Origin: CANKBT01 sp038235705
GTDB taxonomy: Bacteria > Actinomycetota > Actinomycetes > Mycobacteriales > SCTD01
Direction of reading: 5' to 3'
NCBI GenBank assembly: GCA_038235705.1
Contig: JBBSTR010000011.1
Span: forward strand, 1-48,152
Length of the DNA: 48,152 nt
The notes under the pieces were generated by a model, which was not told the DNA's origin, did no database searches, and was given only the letters and a program-made list of their open reading frames with translations. Position numbers and translations under genes: made by a program. How positions within the stretch are numbered: the first letter of the stretch is position 1; every line of letters begins with the position of its first letter. Below are positions 17,484-25,585 of the stretch, in pieces.

Positions 17484-17555
17484 CACAGCGGCACAGCGGC
17501 ACAGCGGCACAGCGGCCCAGCGGCACAGCGGCCCAGCGGCCCAGCGGCCCCGCGG
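17484..17555. repeat. 8-bp tandem repeat, nine units
   Basis: Four CACAGCGG units, then CCCAGCGG, CACAGCGG, CCCAGCGG twice and a degenerate CCCCGCGG. Period is exactly 8 bp, not a codon multiple, and short frames crossing it lack any family resemblance, so it is non-coding. It is a likely variable-number tandem repeat prone to replication slippage. Confidence 0.9.
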
Positions 17556-17574
17556 CTCCCAGTAGGACAGGGGT

Positions 17575-17662
17575 GGATGCTTGGACACCCACCTGTGCCC
17601 CACACGCCCCCTTTGCGAGGCTACGAGGCCCAGAGAGTGGAGAGGTGGGTGCCCAAGCATCC
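17575..17662. repeat. 20-bp inverted repeat with 48-nt loop
   Basis: Arms 17575-17594 and 17643-17662 are complementary at 19 of 20 positions (GGATGCTTGG-A/G-CACCCACCT). The single mismatch is A-C in a plus-strand RNA but U-G in a minus-strand RNA, so the minus transcript folds without a break. It starts 45 nt past the stop of the minus-strand geranylgeranyl reductase gene. It could be its terminator, a REP/MITE-like element or a structured RNA. The remainder of 17377-17706 shows nothing beyond this and the tandem repeat. Confidence 0.8.
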
Positions 17663-17706
17663 GGAACGGGCGCGGGAGACGGTTGGAGGAAGCGACAGCA
17701 CGCCGG

Positions 17707-18816
17707 TCAGCGACGGACGAGGCGGCGCGTGATCGAGCCGGCGGTGGCGCGCAGGAGCGGGGCGGTGATCAGGCCGCGCCCGAGGCCGACCTCGACGAGG
17801 GCGTGGTAGGCCGCCGGCGACCGAGAGGCGGCCGCGACGCCCGCGTCGACCACCCCGGCTCTGCGGGAGAGCCAGGCCAGCGCACCGGTGTGGCGCAGGT
17901 GGCGGCCCAGCTCGGCGTGCATCGACGCCCTGTACGCCGCGCCCGGGTCCGACGCGGTCACGGCGGCGATGCCGGCCAGTCGACCGGAGTGCAGGGCGTA
18001 GTAGATGCCTTCCCCGGTCAGCGGGTTGATCAGGGAGAGCGCGTCACCGACCAGCAGCGTCCGACCGTACGCGGGCGCGGGCCGGAAGGACGACAGCGGC
18101 AGGTGGTGGCTCACCAGCCGGGTCGCGACCGTGACTGGCAGCAGCTCGGTCAGTCGCCGGTGCAGATACTCCTTCGATGACCCCGGCAGCGCCTGGAGGT
18201 GCGGCAGCAGCATCCCGAACCCGGCGTTCGCGACCCCGGTCCCGGTGTCGAAGGCCCAGGCGTACGCCGGCCAGCCGAAGGAGTCCATGACGATCCGCTG
18301 CTGCGGCACGTCCCCGACCGAGGGCGCGTAGCCGCGCACGGCCAGCGCCAGTGCGGACGGCTTCTGCTTGGGCGCCCCGCACAGCTTGCGGACGGTGCTG
18401 TTGGCCCCGTCCGCACCGACGACGACGGCCGCGTCGAGCTCGGCGAGGTCCCGCACGGAACGCCTCTCCAGCACCGCGCCCGCCTCGACCGCCTTGCGGA
18501 CCAGCCGGGCGTCGAAGACCTCGCGAGGCACGACGTAGTCCGGGCGGGCGAGCGTGCTGGCCGCCTCCAGCCCGCCGGGGGAGACCAGCGCGAGCCGGCG
18601 CACCGGAACCTGGTCGGCGAGCACGTCCGCGACCCCGAGCCGGGCCAGCTCGTCCAGGGCGTGCGGCGCGATGCCGTCGCCGCAGCTCTTGTCGCGCGGG
18701 AAGTCCGACCGGTCGAGCAGCAGCACCCGGGCGGACGGCTTCGCGCGCAGCGCTCCGAGAGCCGCCGCGGAGCCAGCCGGGCCCGCGCCGACGACCACCA
18801 GGTCCCATGCAGCCAC
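17707..18816 (-). CDS. Geranylgeranyl reductase family flavoprotein
   Basis: 369 aa from the GTG at 18816. FAD-binding DLVVVGAGPAGSAAALGALR; the PRDKSCGDGIAPHALDEL motif typical of the geranylgeranyl/digeranylglycerophospholipid reductase group; GADGANSTVRKLCG; and the second FAD motif LLVGDALSLINPLTGEGIYY. Such enzymes saturate isoprenoid chains; in actinobacteria the known substrate is menaquinone (MenJ), but carotenoid or other prenyl lipids are possible. There are no menaquinone genes adjacent. It diverges from trpS across 78 bp. Confidence 0.9.
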   Translation of the reverse strand: MAAWDLVVVGAGPAGSAAALGALRAKPSARVLLLDRSDFPRDKSCGDGIAPHALDELARLGVADVLADQVPVRRLALVSPGGLEAASTLARPDYVVPREVFDARLVRKAVEAGAVLERRSVRDLAELDAAVVVGADGANSTVRKLCGAPKQKPSALALAVRGYAPSVGDVPQQRIVMDSFGWPAYAWAFDTGTGVANAGFGMLLPHLQALPGSSKEYLHRRLTELLPVTVATRLVSHHLPLSSFRPAPAYGRTLLVGDALSLINPLTGEGIYYALHSGRLAGIAAVTASDPGAAYRASMHAELGRHLRHTGALAWLSRRAGVVDAGVAAASRSPAAYHALVEVGLGRGLITAPLLRATAGSITRRLVRR

Positions 18817-18894
18817 GCGCTCACCGTGCCACAGGCTCGTGGACAGCGCCGTGCCACAGTCACGGCCGGGACACCCGGTGGCAGGATGGCCCCC

Positions 18895-19914
18895 GTGTCC
18901 ACCGCGTATGAGACCCCGGCCGAGGGCGAGCGACCTCGGGTGCTCTCCGGCATCCGTCCCACCGGCGCCAGCTTCCAGCTCGGCAACTGGGTCGGCGCCG
19001 TGCGGCACTGGGCGTCGATGCAGGACGACAACGACTGCTTCTTCTTCCTGGCCGACCTGCACGCCCTGATCGACCTCCCGGAGCCGGCCCAGCTGACCCG
19101 GCGCACCCGGGAGTCCACGGCCGAGCTGCTCGCGCTGGGCCTGGACCCGAAGCGGAGCACCGTGTTCGCGCACTCGCACGTGCACCAGCACGCCGAGCTG
19201 GCCTGGGTGCTCGGCTGTCTGACCGGCTTCGGTGAGGCGAGCCGGATGACGCAGTTCAAGGAGAAGGGCGGCGGCTCGGTCGGGCTGTTCACCTACCCGG
19301 TGCTGCAGGCCGCCGACATCGTGCTCTACGACGCGGACGCCGTCCCGATCGGGGAGGACCAGCGTCAGCACCTGGAGCTGACCCGCGACCTCGCGCAGCG
19401 CTTCAACAGCCGCTACGGGCAGACGCTGAAGGTCCCGGGGCCCTACCTGGCGAAGCCCGGCGCCCGGATCAAGGACCTGCAGGACCCGACGGCCAAGATG
19501 AGCAAGAGCACCGGCGGCAACGGCACGCTCTGGGTGCTCGACGAGCCGAAGGCGCTCACCAAGAAGATCAAGAGCGCGGTCACCGACACCGGACGCGACA
19601 TCGTCGTCAGCGACGACAAGCCGGGGGTGACGAACCTGCTGACGATCCTGTCGGTCGCCACCGACACCTCGACGGACCTGCTCGCCCGCGACTTCGAGGG
19701 CAAGGGGTACGGCGACCTCAAGGGCGCCGTCGCCGAGGCGGTCGTCGAGCTGTTCGCCCCGGCGCGCCAGCGGTTCGTCGAGCTGGTCGCCGACCCCGGT
19801 TACCTCGACGAGGTGCTGGCCGACGGCGCGGTGCGGGCGAGCGAGGTGGCCGCGGCGACGATGGAGCGCGTACGGGACAAGGTCGGTCTGCTGCGTCCTC
19901 GCGAGGCGGACTAG
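18895..19914 (+). CDS. trpS: Tryptophanyl-tRNA synthetase
   Basis: 339 aa from the GTG at 18895 (CAGGA 8 nt upstream); an in-frame ATG at 18886 has its SD too close. Class I synthetase with the HIGH-equivalent region LSGIRPTGASFQLGNWVGAV, the KMSKS loop at residues 201-205, and GEDQRQHLELTRDLAQRFN in between. The usual LHLGN of the signature is FQLGN. Normal length. First gene of a run with a 2H phosphoesterase (1-nt overlap), a YihY protein and a GH2 enzyme. Confidence 0.97.
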   Translation: MSTAYETPAEGERPRVLSGIRPTGASFQLGNWVGAVRHWASMQDDNDCFFFLADLHALIDLPEPAQLTRRTRESTAELLALGLDPKRSTVFAHSHVHQHAELAWVLGCLTGFGEASRMTQFKEKGGGSVGLFTYPVLQAADIVLYDADAVPIGEDQRQHLELTRDLAQRFNSRYGQTLKVPGPYLAKPGARIKDLQDPTAKMSKSTGGNGTLWVLDEPKALTKKIKSAVTDTGRDIVVSDDKPGVTNLLTILSVATDTSTDLLARDFEGKGYGDLKGAVAEAVVELFAPARQRFVELVADPGYLDEVLADGAVRASEVAAATMERVRDKVGLLRPREAD

Positions 19915-20435
19915 TGGCGCACCACCTGGGTGTGTCCATACCGATCCCGGAGCCGCACTGCACCGAGCTGCAGACCTGGCGCGAACGGCTCGGCGACCCG
20001 AACGCCTCCGACATCCCGCCGCACGTGACGCTGATGCCGCCGACCGTGGCCACCAACGACGAGCTGCCGGGCATCGAGCAGCACCTGGCGGAGGTGGCGG
20101 AGATCTTTCGGCCGTTCCGCCTGCACCTGCGCGGCTCGGCGACGTTCCGGCCGGTCTCGCCCGTGGTGTTCGTCCCGCTGGTGCAGGGGATCGCCGAGTG
20201 CGAGCTGCTGGAGAAGGCGGTGCGTCAGGGGCCGCTCGCGCGTGAGCTGGCGTTCACCTACCACCCGCACGTGACGGTGGCGCACGAGCTGGACGAGCTG
20301 AGCCTGGACATCGCCTTCGACGCGCTGGCGGTTTACGAGGCGGCGTTCCAGGTCACGGAGTTCTCGTTGTACGAACGCTCGGCAGCCGGTGCCTGGCGCC
20401 CGCTCGAGACCTTTGCTTTCGGTACGAGGGAGTAG
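19914..20435 (+). CDS. 2'-5' RNA ligase / 2H phosphoesterase family protein
   Basis: 173 aa; GTG sharing one base with the trpS stop. Two HxTx motifs mark the 2H superfamily: PPHVTLMPP near residue 42 and YHPHVTVAHE near residue 122. Members ligate or hydrolyse 2'-5' or 2',3'-cyclic phosphodiester bonds in RNA or nucleotides. The direct coupling to trpS suggests a tRNA- or RNA-end-related role, but the substrate is unknown. The YihY gene follows after 2 bp. Confidence 0.9.
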   Translation: MAHHLGVSIPIPEPHCTELQTWRERLGDPNASDIPPHVTLMPPTVATNDELPGIEQHLAEVAEIFRPFRLHLRGSATFRPVSPVVFVPLVQGIAECELLEKAVRQGPLARELAFTYHPHVTVAHELDELSLDIAFDALAVYEAAFQVTEFSLYERSAAGAWRPLETFAFGTRE

Positions 20436-20437
20436 CC

Positions 20438-21733
20438 GTGGACCGGCTCAAGGCACTGTTCGCTGGCGCCCGTGCGCGGTTGCCGCTGCTCGACCACCTG
20501 ATCCGGGCGGGCGGCCGCTACCAGGCCGACACCGGTGACCGTCTGGCCGCGGCCATCACGTACTTCTTCTTCCTTTCGCTCTTCCCGATCCTGCTGCTGG
20601 CCGTGTCGGTGCTGGGCTTCGTCTACGGGGACTCGGCGAAGCAGAAGGTCACCGACGCGCTCTCCGGGTCGCTGCCCGGGGGCCTGGCCGACCAGATCGG
20701 GATGGTGCTCGCCGACGCCAAGACCTCGGCCGGGATCATCGGCATCATCGGGTTGCTGTACGCCGGGCTCGGCTTCGTCGACGCGCTCCGGTTCGGGATC
20801 CGGACGATCCTGCACCAGAACGTCCAGGCGGGGAACTTCCTGGTGAAGAAGCTGCGGGACGCGATCACTCTGATCGGCCTGCTCGCGACCATCTTCGGAT
20901 CGGTGCTGGTCACGGGGTTCCTCACGGGCTTCACCGACACGCTGCTCGGCTGGTTCGGGATCGACGACACGGCACCGGCGCGGCTGGTGACCCTGGTGGC
21001 GACCTACGCGGCGAGCCTGGTGCTCGACGTCGCTCTGTTCACCTACCTGCTCAGCCGACTCCCGAAGGTCCGGGTCGACTTCCCGGGCGTCTTCAAGCCG
21101 GCACTGTTCGGGGCGATCGGCTTCGAGCTGCTCAAGAGCATCGGTGGGTTCTACGTCGCCAGGACCACCAGCAACAAGGCGGCCACCTTCGGCACGTTCG
21201 CGGTCGTCTTGGGGCTGCTGCTGTTCCTCTACCTGCTGTCCCGGCTGATCCTGTTCACCGCGGCGTTCGCGGTCACCGCCAAGGGCGACTCGGACGTGCC
21301 ACCGAGCGGCACGGCCGACCTGGTCTCGGCCGAGAAGGCCGGCATCCCGGCCGCGTTCGTCTCCGGTGACCCGGACGACCCGCCGAACCTGACCGAGGAC
21401 GGTGCACCGTCGCCGCTGCGGGCGCACATCAACGGCTCGACCCCGTCGCAGGACGTAGAGACCGACGTCGAGACCGACGCCCGACCGGTCCAGGCCGCTG
21501 CCCCCCTCGCGCCTGCCGCACGCGGACCCGTCCGGGGCGTGACGGTCGCACGCGACGAACAAGCGCACCGGGTCCCCGGCGCACCTGACCAGGAGGGGGT
21601 GGCGGCGATGGCGCTGCCGACCGAGAAGCAGGTCGTGCTCGCTGCGCGGGCGACCACGGTCGCCGGCGGCGCGGTGGTGGCGGCGGTGGGCCTGCACACC
21701 CTGCGCACGGTGGTGCGGATCGTGCGTCGCTGA
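20438..21733 (+). CDS. YhjD/YihY/BrkB family inner membrane protein
   Basis: 431 aa, GTG with GGGAG upstream. Six membrane segments in the first 285 residues with the family features RLAAAITYFFFLSLFPILLL and LLYAGLGFVDALRFGIRTIL. The C-terminal 140 residues are a hydrophilic Pro/Asp-rich tail (SQDVETDVETDARP) ending in a further hydrophobic stretch, TTVAGGAVVAAVGLHTLRTV. In mycobacteria the trpS neighbour Rv3335c is of the same family, so this linkage is conserved. Not an RNase BN despite old annotations. Transport of small molecules or lipids is suspected for the family but unproven here. Confidence 0.92.
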   Translation: MDRLKALFAGARARLPLLDHLIRAGGRYQADTGDRLAAAITYFFFLSLFPILLLAVSVLGFVYGDSAKQKVTDALSGSLPGGLADQIGMVLADAKTSAGIIGIIGLLYAGLGFVDALRFGIRTILHQNVQAGNFLVKKLRDAITLIGLLATIFGSVLVTGFLTGFTDTLLGWFGIDDTAPARLVTLVATYAASLVLDVALFTYLLSRLPKVRVDFPGVFKPALFGAIGFELLKSIGGFYVARTTSNKAATFGTFAVVLGLLLFLYLLSRLILFTAAFAVTAKGDSDVPPSGTADLVSAEKAGIPAAFVSGDPDDPPNLTEDGAPSPLRAHINGSTPSQDVETDVETDARPVQAAAPLAPAARGPVRGVTVARDEQAHRVPGAPDQEGVAAMALPTEKQVVLAARATTVAGGAVVAAVGLHTLRTVVRIVRR

Positions 21734-24225
21734 CGCCGCTGACCGGGCTCACCTGGACCTGCACCTGGGTCGACGGTCCGGACGAGACCCCGCCCGGCGT
21801 ACGACGAGCCTTCACGGCCGTCGTCCCGGGGCAGGTGCACACCGACCTGATGCGGGCCGGGCTGCTCGAGGACCCGGACGTCGGTCTCGGCGAGCTGGAC
21901 CAGCACTGGGTCGGCGCCTCGACCTGGCTCTACAGCACCGAGCTCGAGGTCCCTCAGGGCGGGAGCGAGCTGGTCTTCGACGGTCTCGACACGATCGCCG
22001 AGGTGCGCCTCTCCGGGCGGTCGCTCGGCTCGACCCAGGACCAGCACCTGCGCTACCGGTTCCGGGTGCCGACGGACCTGGCCGGGCGGACCGTGCCGCT
22101 GACGGTCACGTTCTTCCCGGTGGTCCCGGTTGCCGAGGCGTCCGCCGAACAGGTGGGGCCGCTTCCCCGGCCTTACGCGTTCCCCTACCCGTACGTTCGC
22201 AAGAGCGCCTGCAACTTCGGCTGGGACTGGGGCCCGTCGTACCTCACCGCAGGGATCTGGCGCGCGGTGCAGCTGCAGACCTGGCGGGGCGCGCGGCTGG
22301 AGGAGCTGCGCGTGCTCGGCGACCTCGACCTCGGTCGAGAGACCGGACAGGTGGCCGTCACTGCCGACGTGGTTCTCGACGGCACCGCCGACGAGGTTCG
22401 GCTGCGGGTTCGTCTGACCGACCCTGACGGCGCGATCGTCGGGACCGACGAGTGCGTCGTGACCGGGGTCGCCGCGTCGTGCCGCGTGCAGGTCGACCGG
22501 CCGCAGGTCTGGCACCCGATAGGCCTCGGCGAGCAGCCGCGTTACACGGCTCTGGTCGAGCTGGTCGTGGACGGCGAGGTGACCGAGCATCTCGTACGCC
22601 GTCCTGGTCTTCGCTCGGTGTCGGTCCAGGAGCCGGCCGACGAGCGTGGACGTCGGTGGGCGCTGGTCGTCAACGGACGGCGGGTGCGGGTGCGTGGCTA
22701 CAACTGGATCCCCGAGGACCCGTTCGTCGCCGAGGCGACACCCGAGCGGGTGCTGGAGCGGCTCGACCAGGCGGTCGCCGGGGGAGCCAACCTGATCAGG
22801 GTGTGGGGCGGCGGATACGTGGTGGACGAGACGTTCATGACCGCCTGCGACGAGCGGGGACTGCTGGTCTGGCACGACCTGCTGTTCGCCTGCTCGGCCT
22901 ACGACGAGTCTTCCGAGATGCTGACGCTGGTCCGCGCCGAGGCTGAGCAGGCCGTCAGCGCGCTGTCGGCGCACCCGTCGCTGGTGCTCTGGTGCGGTGG
23001 CAACGAGTGCGTCTGGGGCTGGCACAGCTGGGGCTGGCAGCAGGAGCTGGACGGCCGGCCTTGGGGTGCGGGCATCTACGGCGGGGTGCTGCCCGAGGTG
23101 GTCTCGCGGCTCGACCCGACCCGGCCGTACGTCGGCAACAGTCCCTGGTCGGGCTCGGTCTGGGCCGACCCGTCGGAGGAGGCGGTCGGACCGGTCCACC
23201 TGTGGAAGGAGTGGAACGACCGGGACTACTCCCACTACCGGGAGTCCGACCCCCCGTTCGTGGCCGAGCTGGGCTGGTGCGCGCCGCCCACCTGGAGCAC
23301 CCTGCGGGCCGCCGTGCCGGAGGGCGACCTCGACCTCACCAACCCGGTCGTGCGGCACCACCTACGCGCTGAGGACGGCGTGATCAAGCTGGACCGCGGT
23401 GTCGCCCAGAACGTCGGGAGCCCGGTCGACCCGGACGACTGGATCTATCTCAGCCAGGTCGTGCAGGCGCGCAGTCAGGTCGCTGCGGTCGAGTGGCTGC
23501 GCAGCCGCGAGCGCTGCGCCGGTGTTGTCGTGTGGCAGCTCAACGACTGCTGGCCGGCGATCTCCTGGGCGGCGGTGGACGGCGAAGGCCTGGAGAAGCC
23601 GGTCTGGTTCGCGCTGCGCCGGTCGTTTGCGGCGCGCCTGCTCACGGTGCAACCGGTCGAGCCCGGGTCCAGCCTCACGCCAGGGGCGTTCGACGTCGTC
23701 GCGGTCAACGACGGTCCGGAGCCCTGGGACGTCGAGGTACGCACTCGTCGGCTGTCGGTGGCCGGCCACGAGCTGGCCGCCGCGACGACGCGCCTGTCGG
23801 TGCCCGGGGGCGAGACGGGACGGGCCCGTCTGCCGGACGAGGTGGGCCGACCCGCGGACGCCGCAGGCGAGCTGCTGCTGGCCGAGGCCGACGGGCTGCG
23901 GTCCTGGTGGTTCTTCGCCAAGGACGTCGACGCGGGCCGCCCCGACCCCGGCTTCTCGGCCCGGGTGCAGCGGGCGGGTCCCGACACGGTGGCCGTGCAC
24001 GTGACCGCGCAGACCTTGCTCCGGGACCTCGCGCTGTTCCCGGATCGCGCCGCCGTCGCCCTGGGCCTCGCCCCCCGGGACGTGCGGGTCGACGACATGC
24101 TGCACACCCTGCTTCCAGGGGAGTCCGCCACGTTCCTGCTGGCCGGGGTGCCGCAGGACCGCGACGGGCCGCAGCTGGATGCTCTGCTGTCCGGCGGCCC
24201 GGTGCTGCGCGCCGTCGGTCGGTGA
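21730..24225 (+). CDS. Glycoside hydrolase family 2, beta-mannosidase-like, probable CTG start
   Basis: 831 aa if started at the CTG at 21730. Homology to the beta-mannosidase N-terminus (VVPGQVHTDLMRAGLLEDP) runs upstream of the first GTG (21835), and no ATG, GTG or TTG exists in frame before it, while CTG at 21730 overlaps the YihY stop as CTGA, like the GTGA junctions elsewhere. Domains: jelly-roll sugar-binding (about 1-165), immunoglobulin-like (170-300), TIM barrel (310-620), C-terminal beta domains. Catalytic acid/base E426 in WCGGNECVWG, nucleophile E513 in FVAELGWC. CNFGWDWGPSY and VRGYNWIPEDPF are typical of beta-mannosidases. No signal peptide, so it is probably cytoplasmic and acts on imported mannosides or glycans. 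Confidence 0.9.
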   Translation: MTPLTGLTWTCTWVDGPDETPPGVRRAFTAVVPGQVHTDLMRAGLLEDPDVGLGELDQHWVGASTWLYSTELEVPQGGSELVFDGLDTIAEVRLSGRSLGSTQDQHLRYRFRVPTDLAGRTVPLTVTFFPVVPVAEASAEQVGPLPRPYAFPYPYVRKSACNFGWDWGPSYLTAGIWRAVQLQTWRGARLEELRVLGDLDLGRETGQVAVTADVVLDGTADEVRLRVRLTDPDGAIVGTDECVVTGVAASCRVQVDRPQVWHPIGLGEQPRYTALVELVVDGEVTEHLVRRPGLRSVSVQEPADERGRRWALVVNGRRVRVRGYNWIPEDPFVAEATPERVLERLDQAVAGGANLIRVWGGGYVVDETFMTACDERGLLVWHDLLFACSAYDESSEMLTLVRAEAEQAVSALSAHPSLVLWCGGNECVWGWHSWGWQQELDGRPWGAGIYGGVLPEVVSRLDPTRPYVGNSPWSGSVWADPSEEAVGPVHLWKEWNDRDYSHYRESDPPFVAELGWCAPPTWSTLRAAVPEGDLDLTNPVVRHHLRAEDGVIKLDRGVAQNVGSPVDPDDWIYLSQVVQARSQVAAVEWLRSRERCAGVVVWQLNDCWPAISWAAVDGEGLEKPVWFALRRSFAARLLTVQPVEPGSSLTPGAFDVVAVNDGPEPWDVEVRTRRLSVAGHELAAATTRLSVPGGETGRARLPDEVGRPADAAGELLLAEADGLRSWWFFAKDVDAGRPDPGFSARVQRAGPDTVAVHVTAQTLLRDLALFPDRAAVALGLAPRDVRVDDMLHTLLPGESATFLLAGVPQDRDGPQLDALLSGGPVLRAVGR

Positions 24226-24274
24226 TCACCGGCATCGGTGGGGCACTACACCCTGTGCGCGGTCGTGCGGGTCG

Positions 24275-25366
24275 TCAGACGCCGAGTCGGGCCCGAGCCG
24301 CCTTGCGGCGCTGGCGCTGCCTCACCACGACCTGACGACGACGCACCACCAGCCCGGCGGCGAGCAGACCGGCGGTGGTGAGCACCAGCGGCGTACGCCC
24401 GTCTGACCCTTGCGTCGTCGGTGTCACCAGCGCCACCGGCGTCGTCGCGACCGGCGGTCGCGTCGCTACGGGCATCGGCGCCACCGCCTCACCGAGCGAG
24501 CCGACCGGCTGCGTGCCTGCCGCAAGGGCTGCGAAGCCCCAGTCGAGCAGCTGCCCGCCCTCCTGCCACACCTTCGGGTCGGCGCGCATGAGCGTCACGA
24601 CCAGGGTGTGGCCGTCCCGCTCGGCCGCCCCGACGAAGCTGGCCCGGGCCGCGACCGTGTAGCCGTTCTTGATCCCCAGCGCCCCCTGGTAGGTGCGGAG
24701 CAGCTTGTTGTGGTTGTAGGTCTCGATCGTGGTCCCGCCCGGCGCCGGGATGCTCGAGGTCTGGGTCGCGACGTCGGCTCGAAAGACCGGCATGGCGAGC
24801 CCGGCCCGGGCGATCAGGGCGAGGTCGTACGCCGAGCTGAGCTGGCCCTGTGCGTCCAGGCCGCTGGGGGTCTTCGCCACCGTGTCGAGCGCTCCGAGGC
24901 GTCGTGCCTCGTCGTTCATCAGCGTCAGCGCCGCGTCCTGACCGCCGACGGCGGTGGCGACCGCGCCGGCTGCGTCGTTGCCCGACACCATGAGCATCGC
25001 CTTGACCAGGTCGAGCACCGGATAGCTCATCGAGGAGTCCAGCCCGACTTTGCTGCCGTCGGCGTTCACGTCGTCGAAGGTCGGCGTCACCTGCTGGTCC
25101 GGCGTCAGGTGCGGCAGCAGGGCTACGGCGGTGAGCGTCTTGAGCGTGCTGGCCGGCGCGAACTGCCCGTGCGCGTCTCGGGCTGCGAGCACCTCGCCGG
25201 TGTCGAGGTCGGCGACCAGGAACGAGGCCGCGCTGAGGACCGGCAGGGGCGCGGCGCGTGGGTCGACCTGGAGTCCTGGTCTGATCGGGTCGGCGGCCTG
25301 TGCCGCGCCCACCGGGGTGAGGACCGCAGCGCAGAGCAGCAGACCTCCAACCCAGGCGCGACGCAC
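24275..25366 (-). CDS. D-alanyl-D-alanine carboxypeptidase (S11 family)
   Basis: 363 aa from a GTG. Signal peptide (RRAWVGGLLLCAAVLTPVG, cleavage near AQAAD), then the penicillin-binding transpeptidase fold: S73-K76 (ASTLK), S128-G-N130 (MVSGND) and K233-N-G235 (LGIKNGYT) in place of the usual KTG triad. A Pro/Thr-rich linker leads to one C-terminal membrane helix (PLVLTTAGLLAAGLVV) and a basic tail, so it is anchored with the catalytic domain outside. It trims the terminal D-Ala from peptidoglycan stem peptides. No SD; a TAAGTT box 8 nt upstream suggests leaderless expression. Confidence 0.93.
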   Translation of the reverse strand: MRRAWVGGLLLCAAVLTPVGAAQAADPIRPGLQVDPRAAPLPVLSAASFLVADLDTGEVLAARDAHGQFAPASTLKTLTAVALLPHLTPDQQVTPTFDDVNADGSKVGLDSSMSYPVLDLVKAMLMVSGNDAAGAVATAVGGQDAALTLMNDEARRLGALDTVAKTPSGLDAQGQLSSAYDLALIARAGLAMPVFRADVATQTSSIPAPGGTTIETYNHNKLLRTYQGALGIKNGYTVAARASFVGAAERDGHTLVVTLMRADPKVWQEGGQLLDWGFAALAAGTQPVGSLGEAVAPMPVATRPPVATTPVALVTPTTQGSDGRTPLVLTTAGLLAAGLVVRRRQVVVRQRQRRKAARARLGV

Positions 25367-25374
25367 GATCGATG

Positions 25375-25380
25375 AACTTA
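25375..25380 (-). promoter_or_regulatory. -10 box (TAAGTT) for leaderless carboxypeptidase gene
   Basis: TAAGTT is 8 nt before the GTG at 25366, so the transcript should begin at or next to the start codon. It stands out as the only A/T-rich hexamer in the 219-bp gap 25367-25585, which otherwise shows no gene. Confidence 0.5.
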
Positions 25381-25585
25381 ACGGCCTGCGTCCCGGCAGC
25401 GGGGACCCTCGCCGGGTCGGCGGCGGACCACGTCCAGCAACGAGAGCGCCTGCCGCGGTGCCGCACGGGCAAGCAGGGCGTCGCGGCCGTGCCGTCGATC
25501 AATCGAGCGCGGGTTCGTCGACCGAGCGCCGGTGCAACTGTCGGACCCGGTCCGCGGGGTCGTCGGACGGGGCCGTCGTCACGGG

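Noticed and set aside
17448..17732. Short frames across the tandem repeat and hairpin, both strands beginning MLGHPP
   Set aside because: The shared start arises from the inverted repeat; the rest is low-complexity translation of the 8-bp repeat.
21229..23361. 710-residue minus-strand open frame opposite yihY and the GH2 gene
   Set aside because: Antisense shadow; the plus strand has catalytic motifs and domain homology throughout.
24221..24240. GGTGATCACC palindrome and CACCG/CGGTG hairpin after the GH2 gene as terminator
   Set aside because: Stems are only 5 bp and partly within the coding end; not enough to call.
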